Shown here: in pieces, positions 33,533 to 42,942 of the stretch
Numbering within the stretch: the stretch's first letter is position 1
How the letters are laid out: each line of letters starts with the position of its first letter
Source of the DNA: Oceanicola sp. D3
Lineage (GTDB): Bacteria; Pseudomonadota; Alphaproteobacteria; Rhodobacterales; Rhodobacteraceae
Reading direction: 5' to 3'
Length of the DNA: 64,000 nucleotides
Assembly: GCF_006351965.1 (NCBI RefSeq)
Contig: NZ_CP040932.1
Coordinates: 496,001-560,000, forward strand
Position numbers and translations under genes: made by a program
Notes under the pieces: model-generated
The model's input: the letters and a program-made list of their open reading frames with translations, nothing else
Databases searched by the model: none
What the model was told of the DNA's origin: nothing

Positions 33533-35362
33533 ATGAAGAGCCTCCTCGCCACCACAGCCACCCTCGCGCTCGCCGCCTCCGCGCTCACCGCGCAGGAGGC
33601 CTATGAACTCGACACGATCACCGTCACCGCCGACCTGTCGGGCGAGACAGAGACCGAGCGCACCGGCGCCACCGTCGAAGTGACCACCCGCGAAGAGTTG
33701 GAAACGGCGGGCGATGATGACCTTGCCACCTACCTCTCCCGCCAGCCCGGCCTTTCGCTTGCCGCCGCCGGCGGCCCCGGCGGGCTGGCCGACATCCGGA
33801 TGCGCGGGCTGCACCAGAAATACGTGAAAGTGCAGATCGACGGCATCGACGTGCTGGACCCATCCTCCCCCTCGCCCTCCTATGACTTCGGCCTGATGGG
33901 CACCTCCGGCCTTGGCCGCATCGAGGTTTTGAAGGGCTCGCAATCGGCGCAATACGGCTCCTCCGCCGTCGCCGGGGTGATCTCGCTGCAAAGCCGCCGC
34001 GCAACCGAGGAGGGCACCCACGTCTACCTTGAAGGCGAGGTTGGCAGCTTCGATAGCTTCGGTACCTCCGCCACGATCACCAGCAAGGGCGCCCGGCACA
34101 ACTTTGCCGTCACCCTCGCGCGGCTCGAGTTTGGCGGGTTCTCCTCTGCTGATGAGAACGACGGCAACACCGAGGCCGATGGCTTCTCGTCGCTGCGCCT
34201 GTCGTTCAATGGCGAATATGCCCTGTCCGATGCGCTCACCATCGGCCTTGCGGGCTTTGCCGAAAAGAGCACCGTGGCGATCGACGGCGGCTTCCCCTTC
34301 GGCGACACCGACGAAGAAACCGATGGCACCTCCAACGGGCTGCGCGCCTTTGCCCGCTACGAGGCTGGCGCGGTGACCCACCAGTTCGAGGCCACCTATT
34401 ACGACATCGAGCGGGACTACGCGGTCTCGGGCAACCACTACGAGGGCGAGCGCCAAGGGCTGCGCTATCTTGGCCAGGCCACGCTGTCGCCCGCCGTGCA
34501 GCTCAACTTCGGGGCCGATTACACCGAGGAGGAGTTTGCCTCCGCCACCTTCATTACCGCTGAGGGCAAGCAAAACACCACCGGCGTCTTTGCCGAGGTG
34601 AACTGGGCCGCCTCCAGCCAGCTCGACCTCTCCGCCGCCCTGCGGCACGATGCGCACAACCGCTTTGGCGGCCACACCACCGGTCGTCTGGCGCTGGCAT
34701 GGCGCCCGCAGGAAGACCTCATCCTGCGTGCCTCGCTCGCCACCGGCTTCCGCGCCCCCTCGCTCTACGAGCTCTACGCGCCGTTCTACGGCAATGACAC
34801 GCTGACGCCGGAAACCTCGCGCAGCGCCGAGCTGGGCGTCGAAAAGCGGCTGGGCGGCGATGACTTCGTGAAGGCCACCCTGTTTTACACCGAGGTCGAA
34901 GACCTGATCGGCTCCGACGCGGCCTTCGTCTACACCCAGATCCCCGGCACCTCCGTGGCCAAGGGGCTGGAGCTTTCGGGCCGCGTGGCGCTTTCCGATA
35001 AGGCGGCGCTCTTCGGGGCCTATACCTACACCGAAAGCGAAGATCCGGATGGCGAGCGCCAACTCCGCGTGCCTCGCCATGATCTCGTGCTCGGCGTCGA
35101 GGCCGATTTCGCCCCGCGCTGGAGCTTCAGCGGTGAAGTGCAGCACGTTGCCGATGTGCTCGACGTCGACGCGCAAACCTTCGTTCGCCCGATCGAGGGA
35201 GACGATTACACCCTCGTCAACGCCATGGTCACCTATGAGATCAACGATGGGGCCGAGGCCTACTTCCGCATCGAGAACCTGACCGATGCCGAGTATCAAA
35301 CCGTCAATGGCTACGGTCAGGCCGACCGGGCCTTCTACGTGGGCCTCCGTGCCAAGTTCTAA
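33533..35362 (+). CDS. btuB: TonB-dependent vitamin B12 receptor
   Basis: The 609-residue outer-membrane receptor has a signal peptide (MKSLLATTATLALAASALTA), a TonB-box-like YELDTITVTAD, a plug domain (QPGLSLAAAGGPGGLADIRMRG; VLKGSQSAQYGSSAVAGVI) and a beta-barrel ending in Phe (YVGLRAKF). The riboswitch upstream fixes the ligand as cobalamin. Start chosen at the ATG opening the signal peptide; 33512 is an alternative. It overlaps btuF. Confidence 0.92.
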   Translation: MKSLLATTATLALAASALTAQEAYELDTITVTADLSGETETERTGATVEVTTREELETAGDDDLATYLSRQPGLSLAAAGGPGGLADIRMRGLHQKYVKVQIDGIDVLDPSSPSPSYDFGLMGTSGLGRIEVLKGSQSAQYGSSAVAGVISLQSRRATEEGTHVYLEGEVGSFDSFGTSATITSKGARHNFAVTLARLEFGGFSSADENDGNTEADGFSSLRLSFNGEYALSDALTIGLAGFAEKSTVAIDGGFPFGDTDEETDGTSNGLRAFARYEAGAVTHQFEATYYDIERDYAVSGNHYEGERQGLRYLGQATLSPAVQLNFGADYTEEEFASATFITAEGKQNTTGVFAEVNWAASSQLDLSAALRHDAHNRFGGHTTGRLALAWRPQEDLILRASLATGFRAPSLYELYAPFYGNDTLTPETSRSAELGVEKRLGGDDFVKATLFYTEVEDLIGSDAAFVYTQIPGTSVAKGLELSGRVALSDKAALFGAYTYTESEDPDGERQLRVPRHDLVLGVEADFAPRWSFSGEVQHVADVLDVDAQTFVRPIEGDDYTLVNAMVTYEINDGAEAYFRIENLTDAEYQTVNGYGQADRAFYVGLRAKF

Positions 35363-36173
35363 CCTCATCGGAGCGCTCGCGCTCTGGTTCGCGGGGGCCG
35401 TGATGGCCCTCGCTGCACCGCCCGAACGGGTGGTGTCGATCAACCTCTGCACCGACCAGTTGGCGCTGGCCATCGCCGCGCCGGGCCAGCTCGTTTCCGT
35501 CACCCGGATGCTTCAGGGCGAGGAGTCCGCCCTTGCCGAGCAGGCCCGTGCCCTGCCGGGCAACTCCGCCCGCGCCGAAGAGGTCTACCTGCTTGCGCCC
35601 GATCTGGTGATCGCAGGCAGCTTCACCGCGCCCGACACCCTGCGCATGCTGGAGCGGCTGGGGCTGAAGGTGGAGGTCTTTGCCCCGGCTGAAACGCTGG
35701 ATGATATCCGCGCCAACATCACCCGGATGGGCAGCCTGCTGGGCCGCGAAGAGGCTGCCGCCCGGGAGGTCGCCGCCTTCGACGCCCGTCTCGCCGCCAT
35801 CCCCATGCCGCCCGGCCCGCCCCCGCTCGCCGCGCTCTATGCCGCCAATGGCTACTCCGCCGGGCAATCCACCCTGCCGGGCCAGATCGTCAAATCCGCG
35901 GGCTTTGCCCTGCTGGCCGAAAAGCTCGGGCTGCCCTACGGTGGCGTGGTGCCGCTCGAAACCCTTGCCACCGCCAGCCCCGACCTGCTCGTCGCCGCCC
36001 GCCCCGGCGCCCCGAGAAGCCGCGCCGAAGAGATCCTTCACCACCCGGTTGTCGAGGCCCTGCGCGCGCGGGTGCCCACCGACAACCTGCATGATAGCGA
36101 CTGGACCTGCGGCACCCCCGCCGTGCTCGAAACCGTCGAACGCCTCGCCGCAATCCGGGAGGGGATGGAATGA
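35349..36173 (+). CDS. btuF: Cobalamin ABC transporter, periplasmic binding protein
   Basis: The 274-residue protein is a class III binding protein of the BtuF/FhuD type: PPERVVSINLCTDQLALAI at the mature start, LLAPDLVIAGSFTAPDT and a C-terminal lobe with LLVAARPG. A signal segment (LIGALALWFAGAVMALA) opens it. The start is GTG at 35349, inside the end of btuB, since no ATG fits the signal peptide. It feeds BtuCD. Confidence 0.88.
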   Translation: MPSSNLIGALALWFAGAVMALAAPPERVVSINLCTDQLALAIAAPGQLVSVTRMLQGEESALAEQARALPGNSARAEEVYLLAPDLVIAGSFTAPDTLRMLERLGLKVEVFAPAETLDDIRANITRMGSLLGREEAAAREVAAFDARLAAIPMPPGPPPLAALYAANGYSAGQSTLPGQIVKSAGFALLAEKLGLPYGGVVPLETLATASPDLLVAARPGAPRSRAEEILHHPVVEALRARVPTDNLHDSDWTCGTPAVLETVERLAAIREGME

Positions 36174-36270
36174 CGCGCGCCCCCCGCGATGCGCGGGCAC
36201 AGCCCGGCAAAGAGCGCCCCCACGTGCTCCTCATCCGCCCTTCGAGGCGTCTTCGCCCAAGGCCCCTCCG

Positions 36271-37257
36271 ATGACCCCGGCGCGCCTCTACGCCCTCCTT
36301 GGCGTCCTCACCGCGGCCCTCTTCACCGCCTCCCTCACCATCGGCCCCGCCGCGCTGCCCTTTACCGAGGCGCTCACTGCCCTCGTCAGCCAATCCGACG
36401 GTCCGGCCACCATGGTCATGCGCGAAATCCGCCTGCCGCGGGCCCTGCTCGGCCTGCTCATCGGCGCTTCCCTCGGCCTCTGCGGCGCGGCCATGCAGGG
36501 CTATCTGCGCAACCCTCTGGCCGAGCCGGGGCTGATCGGTGTGTCCTCCTCCGCCGCCCTCGGCGCTGTCATCGCCATCCAGACCGGGCTTGCCTATACC
36601 GCCGCCCTTGCGCTGCCCTTCATGGCGCTCGCCGGGGCCGGCATCGCCGTGCTCGCCATCTTCGCCCTCGCCGGCCCGCGCGGCACCGCGCTTACCCTCA
36701 TCCTCGCCGGTGTGGCGCTTTCGGCGCTGGCCGGGGCGCTCACCTCGCTCGTGCTCAACCTCTCGCCTTCCCCCTATGCGGCGGCAGAGATCGTGTTCTG
36801 GATGATGGGCTCTCTGGCCGACCGCTCGATGACCCATGTCGCCCTCGCCGCGCCCTTCATCCTCGCAGGCGCGGCGCTGATCCTGCCGCTCGGGCGGGGG
36901 CTTGATGCGCTTTCGCTGGGCGAAGACGCCGCCGCCTCCATGGGCATCCGCCTGCCACGCCTGCGCCTCGCGCTGATCCTCGGTGTCGCGGCCTGCGTTG
37001 GCGCGGGCACCGCCGTGGCCGGGGCCGTGGGCTTCGTCGGCCTCGTCGTGCCGCACCTGCTGCGCCCGCTCACCGGCCACCGCCCCTCGACCCTGCTCAT
37101 CGCCTCGGCGCTGGGCGGGGCGGCCATGCTGCTGGCGGCGGATACGGCCACTCGCCTCATCCTCCCCGCGCGTGACCTCAAGCTCGGCGTCGTCACCGCC
37201 CTCGTCGGCGCGCCCTTCTTCTTCCACCTCGTCTGGCGCTTGCGGGGGCGGCTATGA
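36271..37257 (+). CDS. btuC: Cobalamin ABC transporter permease
   Basis: The 328-residue FecCD-type permease has about ten TM helices, LRLPRALLGLLIGASLGLCGAAMQGYLRNPLAEPGLIG-like blocks near residues 50-85, and the ATPase-contact loop with VAGAVGFVGLVVPHLLRP. It forms a dimer that passes B12 to the cytoplasm. A 97-nt gap from btuF includes a small hairpin (CCCGCG/CGCGGG, 36183-36197). Confidence 0.9.
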   Translation: MTPARLYALLGVLTAALFTASLTIGPAALPFTEALTALVSQSDGPATMVMREIRLPRALLGLLIGASLGLCGAAMQGYLRNPLAEPGLIGVSSSAALGAVIAIQTGLAYTAALALPFMALAGAGIAVLAIFALAGPRGTALTLILAGVALSALAGALTSLVLNLSPSPYAAAEIVFWMMGSLADRSMTHVALAAPFILAGAALILPLGRGLDALSLGEDAAASMGIRLPRLRLALILGVAACVGAGTAVAGAVGFVGLVVPHLLRPLTGHRPSTLLIASALGGAAMLLAADTATRLILPARDLKLGVVTALVGAPFFFHLVWRLRGRL

Positions 37258-37994
37258 CGCTTGCCCTGCAAAACCTCTCCGTCACCCGCAAGAACGGGCG
37301 AAACACCCTGCGCAACGTCTCCCTCACCGTCGCGCCCGGCGAGTTCATCGGCCTCATCGGCCCCAATGGCGCGGGCAAAACCACCCTCCTTCGCGCCGCC
37401 CTCGGCCTGCTGCCCGCCACCGGCACCTCCTCCCTCGCGGCGCTCTCGCCTGCCGCCCGCGCCCGCGCATCGGCCTTCCTGCCCCAATCCCGCGAGATCG
37501 CATGGGATCTGACGGTTGAAACCCTCGTCACCCTCGGCCGCACCCCGCATCCGCCCTCCCTGGCCAACCGCGAGGCCGTCACCGAGGCCATCGCCCAGAT
37601 GAATCTCACCGCGCTCGCCCACCGCCGCGCCACCAATCTCTCGGGCGGCGAGCAGGCCCGCGCCCTGATCGCCCGCACCCTCGCCCAGCAAACCCCGCTG
37701 CTGCTAGCCGATGAGCCCATCGCCGGGCTCGACCCTGCGGCTCAGATCGCCACCATGCAGCTCTTCGCCCGCCTCGCCGCCGAGGGCCGCGCCGTAGTGG
37801 CCGCCCTGCACGATCTCTCCCTCGCCGCCCGCCATTGCACCCGGCTCGTGGTGCTGCACGAGGGGCGCATCGCCGCCGATGGCCCGCCCGAGCAGGTGCT
37901 CACCGCCGATCTGCTGGCCGATGTCTTCCAGATCACGGGCAGCTTCATCTTCACCGACCACGGCCCCCTGTTCCAACCCACAGGCCTGACCTAG
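37254..37994 (+). CDS. btuD: Cobalamin ABC transporter ATP-binding protein
   Basis: The 246-residue ATPase has Walker A GPNGAGKTTL, ABC signature LSGGEQAR, Walker B LLLADEPIAGLD and the switch His in ALHDLSLA, of the iron-siderophore/B12 subfamily. The ATG overlaps the btuC stop (ATGA). It powers BtuC with BtuF. Confidence 0.92.
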   Translation: MTLALQNLSVTRKNGRNTLRNVSLTVAPGEFIGLIGPNGAGKTTLLRAALGLLPATGTSSLAALSPAARARASAFLPQSREIAWDLTVETLVTLGRTPHPPSLANREAVTEAIAQMNLTALAHRRATNLSGGEQARALIARTLAQQTPLLLADEPIAGLDPAAQIATMQLFARLAAEGRAVVAALHDLSLAARHCTRLVVLHEGRIAADGPPEQVLTADLLADVFQITGSFIFTDHGPLFQPTGLT

Positions 37995-37997
37995 CCC

Positions 37998-38769
37998 ATG
38001 CCCTTCCCGCCAGAACGTATCGTCTGCCTCACCGAGGAAACCGTCGAAACCCTCTACCTCCTCGGCCAGCAAGATCGCATCGTTGGCGTCTCCGGCTATG
38101 CCGTCCGCCCCCCCCGGCGTGCGCCAGCAAAAGCCCCGCGTGTCGGCCTTCACCTCCGCCGACATCCCCAAGGTCATGGCCCTCAAGCCCGACCTCGTGC
38201 TCACCTTCTCCGACCTTCAGGCCGATATCGCCGCCGCCCTCCTGCGCGAAGGCGTGGCTGTCTACGGCTTCAACCAGCGCGGCCTTTCCGGCATTTTCGA
38301 CATGATCGAAACCCTCGGTGCCCTCACGGCTTGCGAGGAAAAGGCGCAGGCTTTGACGAGCAGCTACCGCGCCCGGCTCTCCGCCCTGCGCGCTGACGCT
38401 CCCGCCAAGGGCCTCAAGGTCTATTTCGAAGAATGGGACGAGCCGATGATCTCCGGCATCGGCTGGGTCTCCGAGTTGATCGAGGCCACCGGCGCCACCG
38501 ATGCCTTCGCCCACCTCGCCCGCGAGCAGGCTGCCAAAAACCGCATCATCACCCCCGATCAGGTGATCGAGGCCGCTCCCGATGTGATCCTCGCCTCATG
38601 GTGCGGCAAGAAGGTCCGCACAGAGCGCATCACCTCCCGCCCCGGCTGGCAAGATATCCCCGCCGTTGCCAACCAGCGCATCCACGAAATCAAATCGCCC
38701 ATCATCCTCCAGCCCGGCCCCGCCGCCATGACGGACGGGCTCGATGCCATCCTGAAGGCGCTCACCTAG
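37998..38769 (+). pseudogene. Second cobalamin-binding protein, frameshifted
   Basis: This reads as a BtuF-like cytoplasmic or periplasmic cobalamin-binding protein (about 256 aa) split by a +1 shift. The first part, MPFPPERIVCLTEETVETLYLL...SGYAVRPP, is in one frame. After a run of eight C (38108-38115) the rest (GVRQQKPRVSAFTSADIPKVMALKPDL... to LDAILKALT) is in the next. With seven C the frame is continuous (RPPGVRQQ). No signal peptide is seen. It may be a sequencing error, a recent mutation or slippage-based switching. Context is the btu operon, 3 nt after btuD. Confidence 0.85.
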
Positions 38770-38793
38770 GGCAGGCGTAGGGCGCAGGTGGCG

Positions 38794-39639
38794 CTATGCA
38801 GCGGCCACCGGGAGGTTGTCGATCAGCCGAACGCCATCCATCCACGCAGCGGCAAAAAGCCGTGCCGGGCCATCAAGCGTGCTCACCGGCAACAGGCCCG
38901 GGTCGGCACGCAATTCGAGGTAGTCAATCTGCTCGTAACCGGCGGCGGTCAAAGCCTGCCGCGCGATGTCGAGCGCACCCTCGGCTGACGCACCGCCAAC
39001 AAGCGCATGGGCCGCCTCTTCCAGCGCCGCACGCATCGCCGGTGCCGCCGCGCGGCCCTTCGGGCCAAGGCGTTGGTTGCGGGACGACATGGCAAGGCCA
39101 TCCTCCTCCCGCACGGTCGGGCAGCCGACGATTTCGACCGGAATATCGAGATCAACCGCCAACCGCCGCACCACCTGAAGCTGCTGATAGTCCTTTTCGC
39201 CAAAAAAGGCGAAATCCGCATCACTCTGCAACAGCAGCTTGGTCACCACCGTCGCCACCCCGTCGAAATGGCCGGGGCGGGCCGCGCCGCAAAGCCCCTC
39301 GCTGACACCGGCAACCGAGACGGTCGTGGCAAAGCCCTCCGGGTAAATCTCTTCCGGCTCGGGAATGTAGAGCACATCCACCGCGAAAGGCGCGAGCTTT
39401 TCCGCATCGCTCTCCTCGGTGCGCGGATATTTGGCAAGGTCTTCGGGGCTGTTGAACTGGCGCGGGTTCACGAAGAGCGTCACGATCACCCGGTCGGCAC
39501 GGGCGCAGGCCGCCTCCACAAGGCTGAGGTGGCCCGCATGAAGCGCGCCCATCGTCGGCACCACGCCGATTGTCTCGCCAGCGCTCCGCCAGCTGCGGGT
39601 CACGGCCCGCAGATCAGCCTTTCGGCGCAGGATCTTCAT
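38794..39639 (-). CDS. panC: Pantothenate synthetase
   Basis: The 281-residue enzyme condenses pantoate and beta-alanine with ATP. Signatures: [17 protein letters not shown] (HIGH-like), [15 protein letters not shown] and MSSRNQRL (KMSKS-like, here SSRN). Length is typical. Its ATG overlaps the panB stop (ATGA), making a two-gene operon for the pantothenate/CoA pathway. Confidence 0.95.
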   Translation of the reverse strand: MKILRRKADLRAVTRSWRSAGETIGVVPTMGALHAGHLSLVEAACARADRVIVTLFVNPRQFNSPEDLAKYPRTEESDAEKLAPFAVDVLYIPEPEEIYPEGFATTVSVAGVSEGLCGAARPGHFDGVATVVTKLLLQSDADFAFFGEKDYQQLQVVRRLAVDLDIPVEIVGCPTVREEDGLAMSSRNQRLGPKGRAAAPAMRAALEEAAHALVGGASAEGALDIARQALTAAGYEQIDYLELRADPGLLPVSTLDGPARLFAAAWMDGVRLIDNLPVAAA

Positions 39640-40463
39640 TTCTTGCTCTCTTCGTCGCCAAACACATGCTCAGGCCCCGGAAATGCCCGGTCTCGTACCT
39701 CCTCGGCATAGGCCCGGATCGCCCCTGCGGCATCTTCGGCCAGATGCGCGTATCGCTTCACGAACTTCGGTTTGAAGGCGTCGAACAGGCCAAGCATGTC
39801 GTCGATCACGAGGATCTGGCCGTCACAGCCCGCAGAGGCACCAATGCCCACGGTGGGGATGGGCACCTCGGCGGTGATCGTATCGGCCAGCGCCGCGGGC
39901 ACCTTTTCCAGCACCACCGAGAACGCTCCGGCCTCGGCAACCGCGCGGGCGTCGGCGCGAATACGCTCCGCATCAGCCCCTCGCCCCTGCACCCGGTAGC
40001 CGCCCAAGGCATTTACCCCCTGCGGCGTCAGCCCGATGTGGGCCATGACCGGAATGCCGCGCTCCACCAGAAAGCGGATCGTCGCGGCCATATGCTGCCC
40101 GCCCTCCAGCTTCACCGCCCCGGCCCCGGTCTCGGCCATCAGCCGCGCGGCGTTCCTGAAGGCCTGCTCCGGGCTTTCCTCGTAGCTGCCAAAGGGCAGG
40201 TCAACGACCATCAGCGCCCGGCGCAACCCGCGTGCCACCGCCTTGCCGTGCAGCACCATCATCTCCATCGTCACCTGCAGCGTGGAGGGCAGGCCGTGCA
40301 GCACCATGCCTACGCTGTCTCCCACCAACACAAGGTCGCATTCGGCATCGGCAAGCTGGGCCACAGGGGTGGTATAGGCCGTCAGGCACACCAGCGGCAC
40401 GCCGCCCTTCCGGGCAAGAATGTCGCTGGCGCTGATGGATTTTTGCGGGGCGTTCTGGCTCAT
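39636..40463 (-). CDS. panB: 3-methyl-2-oxobutanoate hydroxymethyltransferase
   Basis: The 275-residue enzyme makes ketopantoate from 2-oxoisovalerate and methylene-THF. Signatures: [14 protein letters not shown] (metal-binding Asp), [10 protein letters not shown] and KLEGG, plus [12 protein letters not shown] at 40463 ([15 protein letters not shown]) gives the standard N-terminus; the open frame extends upstream without support. Confidence 0.95.
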   Translation of the reverse strand: MSQNAPQKSISASDILARKGGVPLVCLTAYTTPVAQLADAECDLVLVGDSVGMVLHGLPSTLQVTMEMMVLHGKAVARGLRRALMVVDLPFGSYEESPEQAFRNAARLMAETGAGAVKLEGGQHMAATIRFLVERGIPVMAHIGLTPQGVNALGGYRVQGRGADAERIRADARAVAEAGAFSVVLEKVPAALADTITAEVPIPTVGIGASAGCDGQILVIDDMLGLFDAFKPKFVKRYAHLAEDAAGAIRAYAEEVRDRAFPGPEHVFGDEESKK

Positions 40464-40689
40464 GACGTTCCTTCGGTGGCGTGGCGAAAGCCGATAGCCT
40501 GTCTGCACCGATGGCGCAACCACGGCGCAATAATATTGCGCACCCGGGGCAAAGCGTTGCCATTTCAGAAATCCCGCCCAAGCGCCAACCTGCAGGCCGA
40601 ATGGGTGAGCGCACCCGAGGCGCCAGCCTCAGCGCCCCGGTTACAGCCGGTTGACATCCCACACCGCCTGACCCAGTTTGCCCGCACAT

Positions 40690-40775
40690 AACCAGGGGTG
40701 CTCCTTTCGGGGCTGAGATGCGCGACCGCGCGAACCCTTTCACAGCTGATCTGGATAATACCAGCGGAGCGAGGT
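40690..40775 (+). ncRNA. TPP riboswitch (THI element)
   Basis: The TPP aptamer blocks are clear: CCAGGGGTGC, GGGGCTGAGATG, GCGCGAACCC, and CAGCTGATCTGGATAATACCAGCG with a following GGAGCGAGG. The last part overlaps the ribosome binding site of the next gene, 7 nt from its ATG, so translational control by TPP is likely. It governs the thiamine/HMP uptake operon. Confidence 0.93.
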
Positions 40776-40781
40776 GCTAGC

Positions 40782-41393
40782 ATGTTCATAGGCGCGCAAG
40801 TGTCACTTTATCCGATGACGTCCGATTTCGTGGATGTCATCACCACCGGGCTCACCGCCCTTACCCCATACAAGTCCGACCTCAGGATCGAGACAGACGA
40901 CATGTCGACTCTCATGGTCGGCCCGCCCGAACCACTGTTCGGCGCGATCCGTGATCTCTTTGCCGCTGCGGCCAAGCGCCCGGAGCATGTGACCATGCAT
41001 GTCACCCTCTCGCGTGGCTGCCCGGGCGAGCCGGATGATGCGACCTGCCGCTGCGAGGTGCTGGAGCGCGCGCAGGGCGAGAGCCTAGCAGACCGCAAGC
41101 AGCTTGCCGCGCAGGCCGTCGGCAGCGCGCCGACCGCCGGCGTCGAGATCGACGTTCAGTTCTCGCTCTACGTGATGGGCAGCGATGCGCATATGGATGA
41201 GATCTACGGCTGCATCGACTTCCTGAGAGAGAGCGGCACCTTCTTCAAGACGAAGAACTTCTGCACGCGGCTGCGCGGTGATGCCGGCGCGGTGTTCGAG
41301 ACCTTGCGGCAGGCCTTCCTGCGGTTCGGTCCGGCAGAGGGGCATGTCACCATTGACCTGACCGCCTCGGCCAACAGCCCAAGCCTGCGCTGA
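40782..41393 (+). CDS. ykoF: YkoF-type thiamine/HMP-binding protein
   Basis: The 203-residue protein has two copies of the YkoF/thiamine-binding fold: GAQVSLYPMTSDFVDVITTGLTAL and VDVQFSLYVMGSDAHMDEIYGCIDFL-like halves. YkoF binds thiamine or HMP in the cytoplasm. ATG at 40782 is fixed by GAGG 7 nt upstream and by the TPP riboswitch. It is the first gene of the operon with thiX, thiZ and thiY. Confidence 0.9.
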   Translation: MFIGAQVSLYPMTSDFVDVITTGLTALTPYKSDLRIETDDMSTLMVGPPEPLFGAIRDLFAAAAKRPEHVTMHVTLSRGCPGEPDDATCRCEVLERAQGESLADRKQLAAQAVGSAPTAGVEIDVQFSLYVMGSDAHMDEIYGCIDFLRESGTFFKTKNFCTRLRGDAGAVFETLRQAFLRFGPAEGHVTIDLTASANSPSLR

Positions 41394-41404
41394 CACCTTC
41401 AAGC

Positions 41405-41424
41405 CACGGGGCCTCGCCCCCGTG
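41405..41424 (+). other. Intercistronic stem-loop after ykoF
   Basis: CACGGGG (41405-41411), loop CCTCGC, CCCCGTG (41418-41424), 12 nt after the ykoF stop and 12 nt before thiX. No T-run. It may set the relative levels of YkoF and the transporter. Confidence 0.6.
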
Positions 41425-41435
41425 CTCGGTCACGC

Positions 41436-42197
41436 ATGATGTTTCGGCAACATATCTTTCCGGCCGCCCTGCTGGCCGCCGCCTTCCTCGGAGGTTGGGA
41501 GGGCTACGTGGCTTTTACCGGCGTTTCGCCTCTGGTGCTGCCCGCGCCAAGCGACGTGCTGCGCGGCCTGCGGGTTGAGCAGGGCGACATCGCCCGCCAT
41601 GCCTTCGCAACAATCAAGGTTGCCGCCATCGGCTTTGGCCTCTCGGTCGCCTTCGCGTTCACCGTGTCCATCGCGCTGCATTTTGCCGGGTGGCTGAGGC
41701 GGGGGATGATGCCGCTGCTCATCGCCAGCCAAACCGTGCCCATCGTCGCCATCGCGCCGCTGATGGTGCTGTGGTTCGGGTTCGGCCTGCTGCCCAAGGT
41801 GCTGCTGGTCATCCTCGTAACCTTCTTTCCCATGGTGGTCAGCCTTATGGCCGGTTACGCCACCCTGCCGCGTGCCTTTCACGATCAGCTGGTGTCCATG
41901 GGCGCGGGCCGCTGGCAGGTGTTCCGGCGCGCCACGCTCCCCTCCGCCCGTGGGCATTTCTTTTCCGGCCTCAGGATCTCGGCAACCTATGCCATCGTTG
42001 CGACGATCTTTGCCGAATACGCGGGCGCGCGGCAGGGGTTGGGCATTTATATCCTGACCGCCAAAAACAACTTCCGCGCAGACCTCGTGCTCTCCGCTGT
42101 CACCGTTTCGGCCCTGCTGACCCTCACCCTCCTTGCCCTGATCCAGCTTGTCGACCGGGCCACCGGGCGCCGGTATCGGAGGGCGTCCCATGCTTGA
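41436..42197 (+). CDS. thiX: HMP/thiamine ABC transporter permease
   Basis: The 253-residue permease belongs to the SsuC/TauC-type family with about six TM segments and an EAA loop (DQLVSMGAGRWQVFRRATLPSA). With ThiY and ThiZ it imports a pyrimidine moiety such as formyl-aminopyrimidine or HMP. ATG ATG at 41436/41439; the first is taken. The thiZ start lies inside its 3' end. Confidence 0.88.
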   Translation: MMFRQHIFPAALLAAAFLGGWEGYVAFTGVSPLVLPAPSDVLRGLRVEQGDIARHAFATIKVAAIGFGLSVAFAFTVSIALHFAGWLRRGMMPLLIASQTVPIVAIAPLMVLWFGFGLLPKVLLVILVTFFPMVVSLMAGYATLPRAFHDQLVSMGAGRWQVFRRATLPSARGHFFSGLRISATYAIVATIFAEYAGARQGLGIYILTAKNNFRADLVLSAVTVSALLTLTLLALIQLVDRATGRRYRRASHA

Positions 42198-42942
42198 GGT
42201 GAAGGGGCTGACGATCCGGGCCGAAGAGGTGCCACTGGTCAGCGATCTGTCGCTGCACCTCGCCACAGGGCAGCTCACCTGCCTGATCGGCCCTTCCGGC
42301 TGCGGCAAAAGCTCTGTGCTGAAATGGCTCGCCGGTGTGCTGGCCCCCGAGCTGACAGCCGAATTGCCCCCCGGAGGCCGCGTCTTGCTGGACGGTGCCG
42401 CGCTGTCACTCCCCCACAGCGCCATCGCCTATCAACCCCAGCAAGACACGCTGTTCCCGTGGCTCACGATCCTCGAAAACGCCAGCCTCGGGCTGGAGAT
42501 TCGCGGCACCCCCAAGGCTGCGGCGCGAGACAGGGTGCGCGCTCTCTTCCCCGCCTTCGGCCTTCAGGGCCATGAGCACAGCTTTCCCGACCAGCTCTCA
42601 GGCGGGATGCGCCAGCGCGCGGCCTTCCTGCGAACCACGGTTCAGGACGCCCGTCTGCTGCTGCTGGACGAGCCCTTTTCGGCGCTCGATGCGGTCACCC
42701 GGCTGCGAATGCAGGGCTGGCTCATGGCGCGCCTTGCACAAGATCCGCGCACCGTTCTGATGGTCACGCACGACCTGTTCGAAGCCACCCAGATTGCCGA
42801 TCGCGTGCTCGTCATGGCGGGCGGGCCGGGGCGCATCATCGGCGACATACCCATCACCACCCCCCGCGCCGAGCGGACAGAAGCCGCCCTGGCTGAGGTC
42901 CGCGCGACGCTCAAATCCATGCTACTTGAGGAAACACCATGA
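42190..42942 (+). CDS. thiZ: HMP/thiamine ABC transporter ATP-binding protein
   Basis: The 250-residue ATPase has Walker A GPSGCGKSS, signature LSGGMRQR, Walker B LLLLDEPFSALD and the switch His in VTHDLFEA. ATG at 42190 overlaps thiX by 8 nt and gives MLEVKGLTI, a normal ABC start. It couples to ThiX; the stop overlaps the thiY ATG. Confidence 0.92.
   Translation: MLEVKGLTIRAEEVPLVSDLSLHLATGQLTCLIGPSGCGKSSVLKWLAGVLAPELTAELPPGGRVLLDGAALSLPHSAIAYQPQQDTLFPWLTILENASLGLEIRGTPKAAARDRVRALFPAFGLQGHEHSFPDQLSGGMRQRAAFLRTTVQDARLLLLDEPFSALDAVTRLRMQGWLMARLAQDPRTVLMVTHDLFEATQIADRVLVMAGGPGRIIGDIPITTPRAERTEAALAEVRATLKSMLLEETP

Noticed and set aside
33413-35503. Long minus-strand open frame (about 700 codons) opposite btuB
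   Set aside because: Gly/Ala/Val/His-rich shadow with no domain, opposite a clear TonB-dependent receptor.
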